In this document: positions 35,190 through 39,615 of the stretch, in pieces
Layout of the letters: each line of letters starts with the position of its first letter
Position numbering within the stretch: the first letter of the stretch is position 1
DNA from: a virus
IMG/VR virus record: IMGVR_UViG_3300025101_000058
Coordinates: 1-39,615 of that record
Length of the DNA: 39,615 nt
Direction: 5' to 3' (one strand)
Translations under genes and position numbers: made by a program
Notes under the pieces: generated by a model
Told to the model about the DNA's origin: nothing
The model's input: only the letters and a program-made list of their open reading frames with translations
Databases searched by the model: none

Positions 35190-35714
35190 ATGGCTTTCAA
35201 CTGTCCCTGTTGCAATAAAACCAAACCATCTGATGCCTTTGTCATGTCAGAAATGGGGTTCCCTCTCGTTTCAGTATGTAATGAGTGTTCTGATGAGCAT
35301 TTGATTGAGATCATTGACTGCACATGTTCTGTATGTAAGAGGAAATTACCTTCTACATATTTTCAACACTATCGCACTCGTTTCAAAAGAAATGGAATGA
35401 GATTGAGAGTTAATACTAATTGTAGAGATTGTTCTCGAAAAGAATCTGCTATTCTATCGAAGATAAAGAAAGATAATCCACCTCCAGATTACTTGACACC
35501 TTGCACACAATGTGGTAAGGTTGTTTATGAGAAAGTAGAGGATATTCCAGAGGGTGTCGATGGTACTAATGGCCCATGGCAATGTGACCATGACCACAAA
35601 TCTAAGACCTTTAGAGGATATTTGTGTAAGAGATGTAATACTGGTACTGGTCTTATTGGTGATAACCTTGAATACTTCACAAACGCTGTAAAGAGAAAAG
35701 CATTACATGAATGA
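35190..35714 (+). CDS. Recombination endonuclease VII-like zinc protein (gp49 type)
   Basis: A 174-residue protein. The C-terminal third is the endonuclease VII signature: CDHDHKSKTFRGYLCKRCNT followed by GTGLIGDN (C132, D133-H136, C146, C149, N150, D158, N159). T4 endonuclease VII (gp49) resolves Holliday junctions and branched DNA before packaging; related HNH proteins are free-standing homing-type nucleases. Upstream are several extra Cys pairs (C5/C8, C30/C33, C46/C49, C78/C81, C105/C108), suggesting two N-terminal zinc ribbons ahead of the catalytic domain. An AAGG Shine-Dalgarno is visible before the ATG. It overlaps the methyltransferase by 8 bases. It could be the resolvase or an accessory HNH enzyme; position away from T4-like replication genes favours accessory. 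Confidence 0.82.
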   Translation: MAFNCPCCNKTKPSDAFVMSEMGFPLVSVCNECSDEHLIEIIDCTCSVCKRKLPSTYFQHYRTRFKRNGMRLRVNTNCRDCSRKESAILSKIKKDNPPPDYLTPCTQCGKVVYEKVEDIPEGVDGTNGPWQCDHDHKSKTFRGYLCKRCNTGTGLIGDNLEYFTNAVKRKALHE

Positions 35715-36543
35715 GATAATTACATCTGATAATATATCTTATCTCAAAACATTACCTGATGAGTGCATTGATATGGTGGTTACATCTCCACCTTATGATG
35801 CACTAAGAGATTACAATGGTTATACTTTGGATCTGCATGGATTGGGTGAGCAGTTGTTGAGAGTTTTAAGGGATGGTGGAATATGTGTAATGGTAATACA
35901 GGACTCTACTAAAGATTTTGCTAAGTCACTTACATCATTCAGAACTATTATTGATTGGTGTGATAATATTGGTTTTAGGTTATTTGAATGTAATATCTAC
36001 AACAGGCAAGGCACAGAAGGTGCATGGTGGAAGAAAAGATTTAGAGTAGACCATGAATATATGCCCATATTCTTGAAAGGTAGAAGACCACAATATTTTG
36101 ATAAGGAGAATATAAAGATACCATCAAAGCATGGTGGAAAGGTAATGACAGGTGCAAATATTAGGACTAAGAGTGGTAGAACAGGTTCTCGTAAAGTTAA
36201 GATTAATCCTACCAAATGTCCAGGCACAGTAATGACTTTCGGCAATACTTGTGGTGGTGAAAGTAAATTAAAGAGTAAACATCCAGCAGTATTTCCTAAC
36301 ATGTTGGCATACGATATGATTGAATGTTTTTGTCCTACGGATGGTGTAGTGCTTGATCCTTTTAATGGGAGTGGAACTACTACGTTAGCAGCAAAATGTT
36401 TAGGTAGAAATTATATTGGTATAGATGTATCTGAAGAATATAATCAAATTGCTAGGCAGAGAATGGAGACAGAAGTTATTCATAGAAAGACAGATGTAAC
36501 ATTGTCACAAGCACCTTCCAATCCATTGAGTGATCTGCTATAA
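35707..36543 (+). CDS. DNA methyltransferase, beta class (N4-cytosine or N6-adenine)
   Basis: A 278-residue SAM-dependent DNA methyltransferase. The catalytic motif IV TSPPYDALRDY is at 26-36, near the N-terminus. A variable middle (about 100-190) would recognise the target, and the SAM-binding motif I DPFNGSGTT is at 217-225, followed by YIGIDVS. Catalytic motif before SAM motif is the beta-class order. The SPPY form is commonest in N4-cytosine enzymes but also occurs in adenine enzymes, so the modified base is uncertain. It starts inside the end of the endonuclease gene and is 22 bases from an SF2 helicase that is itself joined to a candidate nuclease. It could protect phage DNA from host restriction or be the modification arm of a phage-borne system. 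Confidence 0.9.
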   Translation: MNEIITSDNISYLKTLPDECIDMVVTSPPYDALRDYNGYTLDLHGLGEQLLRVLRDGGICVMVIQDSTKDFAKSLTSFRTIIDWCDNIGFRLFECNIYNRQGTEGAWWKKRFRVDHEYMPIFLKGRRPQYFDKENIKIPSKHGGKVMTGANIRTKSGRTGSRKVKINPTKCPGTVMTFGNTCGGESKLKSKHPAVFPNMLAYDMIECFCPTDGVVLDPFNGSGTTTLAAKCLGRNYIGIDVSEEYNQIARQRMETEVIHRKTDVTLSQAPSNPLSDLL

Positions 36544-36565
36544 TAAGTTCATCTGAAAAACACTG

Positions 36566-37720
36566 ATGCCATTACGTCCACACCAAACTGATGCTCTGGA
36601 TGCTATGGCAAAGTATGACAAGGGGCAAATCATCGTTCCTACAGGCGGTGGTAAAACTATGTGTATGATTGAGGATGCCAAGAGAGGAGGTACTATTGTT
36701 GTAGTTGCTCCTCGTATTCTATTGGCAGAACAGTTATCATCCGAGTTCCTTGAGGTTCTTGATGATGTATCTGTGATGCACGTTCATAGTGGTGAGACAC
36801 CACACTATTCTTCAACCAAAGTTGAGGATATTTACTTTTGGCACAAGTACACAAGAGGAAATAAGATTATATTTACTACCTATCATTCACTTGATAAGGT
36901 CAAAAGATCTACCATTGATGTAGATACAATTTACTTTGATGAGGCACACAATAGTGTTCAACGAAACTTTTTCCCTGCTGTTAGACATTTTGCAACTGAT
37001 TGGGCTAACAGGTGCTTTTTCTTTACTGCTACTCCTAAGCATAGTCGTACTGTCCAAAAAGCTGGAATGAATGATACTAAGGTGTATGGTCAGGTAATTG
37101 TTAATGTACCAGCACCTAAGTTAGTTAAAGAAGGTTATATCCTACCACCTAAAGTTGAGGTATATAAGAGTCGTTTACTAAGAAAGGATGAGATCTATTC
37201 TGAGGTAGAGTCAGAACACATGATTAGTGCTATTGATAAATTGGAGGTAGACAAGATTCTTATCTGTGCAAAATCTACCAAACAGATTACTAATCTTTTA
37301 TATGCCTCTAAGTTTCAGGATGAACTTGCTTGGCGTGGTTATTCATGGATGACTATTACATCAAAGACAGGTGCTATCATTGATGGTGAGAAGGTAGGTA
37401 GAGATGAGTTCTTTAATGTTCTCAATGCGTGGGGTAAGGATGATGATAAGAAGTTTGTAGTATTACATCACAGCATATTGGCAGAAGGAATCAATGTCAA
37501 GGGTCTTGAGGCAGCAGTGTTTATGCGTAATATGGATTATATCACTATCAGTCAAACGATTGGTAGAGTGATCCGATTGGGTAACTGTCACAAGACACAT
37601 GGTAAGGTATGTGTCCCAGTGTATAATAATGTTGGAGTCAGCACCGCACGTAAAGTCGAGGCAGTTGTTGACACCGTATTCAACAGGGGTGAACCCGCTA
37701 TTTCTGTTATCACAAGATGA
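36566..37720 (+). CDS. SF2 DEAD/DEAH-box DNA helicase
   Basis: A 384-residue superfamily 2 helicase of the restriction/UvsW-like group. Visible motifs: a Q-like entry LRPHQTDALDAM, Walker A PTGGGKT (25-31), motif Ia VVVAPRILLAEQ, DEAH (125-128), motif III FTATP (153-157), LHHSILAEGINVKGLEAAVF and motif VI QTIGRVIRLGN (330-340). It is short for T4 UvsW (503 aa) and has no extra domain, so it holds just the two RecA-like lobes. Its stop overlaps the start of the PD-(D/E)XK candidate by 4 bases (ATGA). Possible roles are branch migration, as in UvsW, or DNA translocation for a split type III-like restriction complex with its neighbours. Confidence 0.88.
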   Translation: MPLRPHQTDALDAMAKYDKGQIIVPTGGGKTMCMIEDAKRGGTIVVVAPRILLAEQLSSEFLEVLDDVSVMHVHSGETPHYSSTKVEDIYFWHKYTRGNKIIFTTYHSLDKVKRSTIDVDTIYFDEAHNSVQRNFFPAVRHFATDWANRCFFFTATPKHSRTVQKAGMNDTKVYGQVIVNVPAPKLVKEGYILPPKVEVYKSRLLRKDEIYSEVESEHMISAIDKLEVDKILICAKSTKQITNLLYASKFQDELAWRGYSWMTITSKTGAIIDGEKVGRDEFFNVLNAWGKDDDKKFVVLHHSILAEGINVKGLEAAVFMRNMDYITISQTIGRVIRLGNCHKTHGKVCVPVYNNVGVSTARKVEAVVDTVFNRGEPAISVITR

Positions 37721-38235
37721 TTGATTTTAAAACTTTCCAATTAGATCGTTTATCTAAACTTCTATATGCAATTAGAGGTTATACTGATAACAATCTACGC
37801 TTTCCAAAAGCAGGTGAAATGGTTGAAAAAGCACTTGCTGAGTATAGTAATGATTTACTTGAAAGAGTAAATTTACCTGGTATTGACTTGGTTACTAAGG
37901 ATAAAATTTCCTATGAGTCAAAAGTAACACAATTCAAAAACAAATCAGGCATTGCAGTTAGAGGTTTGATTATTAAAAACCGTAGAGCAGCAAAAGATTA
38001 TGATGACAAACTTGCTGATTACTTTATCATATCTGATGTGAAGAGTGGTAAGGCATGTTGTGTATCATCTGATAAACTCTACAACTTTAAAGATACTGGT
38101 GCAGTATATACAGCATCATGTGATCCTGATCCTGCAGATTTTTTCCTAACAGGTTATAATGACTTAAATGAGTCAAGAGATTATTTTGAGGAATCAGAAG
38201 ATTATGATCTACAGTTCATTAAATCCATTAATTAA
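37717..38235 (+). CDS. Putative PD-(D/E)XK nuclease coupled to the SF2 helicase
   Basis: A 172-residue protein of no family I can name. Residues 53-70 read LPGIDLVTKDKISYESKV: an acidic D57 in a G-I-D turn, then E67-S68-K69 ten residues later. This is the spacing of the PD-(D/E)XK active site of restriction-type nucleases. It is followed by a Lys/Arg-rich strand (FKNKSGIAVRGLIIKNRRAA) and LADYFIISDVKSGKACCVSS, a layout common in restriction-like folds. The C-terminus is acidic. The 4-base overlap with the helicase suggests coupled translation and a common complex. Nuclease activity is an inference from the motif. Confidence 0.55.
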   Translation: MIDFKTFQLDRLSKLLYAIRGYTDNNLRFPKAGEMVEKALAEYSNDLLERVNLPGIDLVTKDKISYESKVTQFKNKSGIAVRGLIIKNRRAAKDYDDKLADYFIISDVKSGKACCVSSDKLYNFKDTGAVYTASCDPDPADFFLTGYNDLNESRDYFEESEDYDLQFIKSIN

Positions 38236-38240
38236 TCATT

Positions 38241-38528
38241 ATGAAGTACAACGCTGACATCGTTAAAGGGTGGATTCAATTCCAAATTGCCAAACCAGAG
38301 GGTGACACTACTAAAGTACAATCTTGGTATAAATATGCAAAATCAACCTCATATTGGGATCTATCTCAAGGAGATGCAATGCCATTTTGCCGACTTGCTA
38401 AAATTGCAGGGCAAAGAATTAATGAGGAGTATGGTGGTAATGATATAATAAAGTTACATTTTCCTGGAATTTATCTTCATTCAAAACAAAAATGGGAAAG
38501 AACAGGTTACAGTAAAATCACAGGTTAA
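38241..38528 (+). CDS. Small hypothetical protein (95 aa) in the nuclease island
   Basis: A 95-residue protein, basic and aromatic: ADIVKGWIQFQIAKPEGD, VQSWYKYAKSTSYWDLSQ, GIYLHSKQKWERTGYSK. No catalytic motif or recognised domain. It is 5 bases downstream of the putative nuclease and 5 bases upstream of the HNH gene, so it is in the same operon. The high Trp/Tyr/Lys content would fit a small DNA- or protein-binding subunit, but that is only a guess. Confidence 0.65.
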   Translation: MKYNADIVKGWIQFQIAKPEGDTTKVQSWYKYAKSTSYWDLSQGDAMPFCRLAKIAGQRINEEYGGNDIIKLHFPGIYLHSKQKWERTGYSKITG

Positions 38529-38533
38529 TTATT

Positions 38534-39031
38534 ATGGAAACTATTATCATTGAAGGTATTGAACTTCGTGTTCTAAAAAGATTTGGATTAGTAATACCTG
38601 ATTACTATGTGAGTAAATGTGGTAAGATATGGAGTTCAAAGACAAACAAATGGAAGGCAGTATTTGAAAACTGGAGACAGAAGAAAGGTGTTGGAAAACC
38701 AAAGTGTTATGATTTTAGTGTTACAACTCTAGCACAACCATTTCGTGACTTAGGTATGAAATATACAAAAAAGACCTCTACCAGAGACACAGCAGAGTTT
38801 AGAGTTAAACTTCATCAAGCAGTAAAAACTGTATGGCATCCTCTTGAAGATTATTCTCACGAAATAGGAATAACAAGAGAGCAATGGGATCAAGCACCTC
38901 AACCATTTAAACAACTTGCATACGATACTGTTTTAATAGATCATATTGATGATGACATATCAAATAACAGTTTAGATAACTTACAGTATTCTACACCATT
39001 AAGAAACTCAAATTATAGGAAGAAGTGGTAA
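38534..39031 (+). CDS. HNH homing-type endonuclease with NUMOD4-like N-terminus
   Basis: A 165-residue protein. Residues 20-40 (VIPDYYVSKCGKIWSSKTNK) resemble the NUMOD4 motif Y.VS..G.iwS often found before HNH domains. The C-terminal part holds LHQAVKTVWHPL, then LIDHIDDDISNNSLDNLQY and STPLRNSNYRKKW, the H..aV...., DHID.D..NN...NL....... N pattern of HNH_3 endonucleases. Such enzymes are common free-standing homing endonucleases in T4-like phages, cutting related genomes to spread themselves and linked DNA. The spacing between the first His and the DHID block is longer than usual. The stop shares one base with the next ATG (TAATG). Confidence 0.8.
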   Translation: METIIIEGIELRVLKRFGLVIPDYYVSKCGKIWSSKTNKWKAVFENWRQKKGVGKPKCYDFSVTTLAQPFRDLGMKYTKKTSTRDTAEFRVKLHQAVKTVWHPLEDYSHEIGITREQWDQAPQPFKQLAYDTVLIDHIDDDISNNSLDNLQYSTPLRNSNYRKKW

Positions 39032-39477
39032 TGACTGTAAAAGGAACAAAAAGTAGAAACTTTAATCCTATTGGTATATTTGATTGGTGTACCAGTAGAG
39101 ATCAAGTTGTTGACTATTCTATCATTAAAGCACAAGAAGTCTTTATTAAAATGGGTTATAGAGTATTCGTGCCAAATAATCCTGATACAGGTGGGGATGG
39201 TGATTTTATTGTTGAGAAATACCCAGAAGTATCAATAGTATCTTGTAAGTCAACAACTCAAACAACCAGAGCAAAAAATCCAAAACCAGAGATTAATATT
39301 AGAACAAATAGTAAAGCAAAGAATAATTATGGTAAGGTGTGTACTCCTGATAACTATCATTATATGATAGGAATATCACATCTTGGAACATATTGTATAT
39401 GGAATAAGGCAGATTTAATGTTTACTAAAAGTACGGTTTCTTTTGGCAGTAAAAATGGAGAAGTAGGATTATTATGA
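39031..39477 (+). CDS. Putative restriction-like nuclease, degenerate PD-(D/E)XK motif (148 aa)
   Basis: I start this at the ATG overlapping the HNH stop; an upstream GTG at 39025 is less likely. The protein has VVDYSIIKAQEVFIKMGYRV, a helix-then-strand entry common to restriction-like folds, followed by PDTGGDGDFIVEKYPEVSIV and SCKSTTQ. The order D56/D58, strand, then x-x-K (S71-C72-K73 with T75) mimics PD-(D/E)XK, but the usual E is Ser, so it may be inactive, use a shifted acidic residue, or belong to another fold. It overlaps the second methyltransferase by 4 bases (ATGA), a classic pairing of endonuclease and modification genes. The nuclease call is an inference. Confidence 0.5.
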   Translation: MTVKGTKSRNFNPIGIFDWCTSRDQVVDYSIIKAQEVFIKMGYRVFVPNNPDTGGDGDFIVEKYPEVSIVSCKSTTQTTRAKNPKPEINIRTNSKAKNNYGKVCTPDNYHYMIGISHLGTYCIWNKADLMFTKSTVSFGSKNGEVGLL

Positions 39478-39615
39478 GAGACACAATTCTATTTGGAGAT
39501 TGTAGAGATACACTCAAAGAGTTTGATGAGAAGGCAAGGATGTGTGTTACATCCCCACCTTACTATGGATTGAGAGATTATGGTGGAGAAGATTCACAGA
39601 TAGGACAAGAGCAAA
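39474..39615 (+). CDS. Second DNA methyltransferase, N-terminal part (runs off window)
   Basis: An ORF open to the window edge (47 codons visible). It begins MRDTILFGDCRDTLKEF and reaches CVTSPPYYGLRDYGG by residue 39, then DSQIGQEQ. The (D/S)PPY..LRDYG...QIG pattern is typical of beta-type site-specific DNA methyltransferases (N4-cytosine or N6-adenine). It is distinct from the methyltransferase at 35707, which lacks the QIG element, so it probably recognises another sequence. It overlaps the 148-aa putative nuclease by 4 bases. Confidence 0.85.
   Translation, partial: MRDTILFGDCRDTLKEFDEKARMCVTSPPYYGLRDYGGEDSQIGQEQ

Overview
The window looks like part of the genome of a low-GC marine T4-like myovirus, most likely a cyanomyovirus (Prochlorococcus/Synechococcus phage) or a close relative such as a T4-like pelagiphage. 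The evidence is gene content: a gp32 single-stranded DNA-binding protein end, homologues of T4 baseplate and neck proteins (gp53, gp48, gp4, gp54, gp26, gp51, gp27, gp5), 2-oxoglutarate/Fe(II) oxygenases, very long tail-fibre genes with GIGTT-type repeats, two collagen-like fibres, and AT-rich T4-type late promoter motifs (TATAAATA, GATAAATA, CTAAATA). Genes are packed with overlaps of 1-8 bases or short gaps. No rRNA, tRNA, IS element, integrase or CRISPR array was seen. The host cannot be fixed from this window because no photosynthesis gene is present.

Layout. (1) 1-543: the 3' end of gp32, a small overlapping ORF and a strong terminator. (2) 530-4000, minus strand: gp4 head-completion nuclease, an unknown protein, a 2OG oxygenase, gp48 tube cap and gp53 wedge. 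(3) 4001-4032: a compact divergent control region with one late-promoter motif on each strand, facing each other. (4) 4034-12874, plus strand: the baseplate hub and tail-initiation block. It holds gp54, gp26, gp51 (joined to gp26 by a very good candidate -1 frameshift signal), two related hydrophobic tape-measure-like proteins, the gp27-like hub, a gp5-like OB-fold hub protein with no visible lysozyme, and a separate beta-helical spike. (5) 12874-35046: the fibre and adhesin block, about 22 kb. It contains a 1118-aa beta-helix fibre, a 328-aa virion protein, two collagen-like fibres, two small proteins with a shared tail-assembly-chaperone-like end, a prolyl-4-hydroxylase-type oxygenase, a 1874-aa fibre with an S74 self-cleaving chaperone, a 659-aa fibre and a 900-aa glycine-rich adhesin-like protein. 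(6) 35134-35168: a terminator followed directly by an extended -10 promoter, marking the switch to a different transcription module. (7) 35190-39615: a DNA-modification and nuclease island. It holds an endonuclease VII-like protein, a beta-class DNA methyltransferase, an SF2 helicase, a PD-(D/E)XK candidate nuclease, a small unknown, an HNH endonuclease, a second nuclease-like protein and the start of a second methyltransferase.

How it fits together. Blocks 2-5 are late functions that build the baseplate, tail tube and host-recognition fibres, and most are preceded by a late motif. The most notable signals are a dnaX-like frameshift cassette that would fuse gp26 to gp51, a cupredoxin-like domain with a full type-1 copper ligand set inside a collagen-like fibre, and the methyltransferase-helicase-nuclease cluster of block 7. 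That cluster looks like a split, miniature type III-like restriction-modification or host-DNA-processing system. Its function is inferred from motifs and gene order only.
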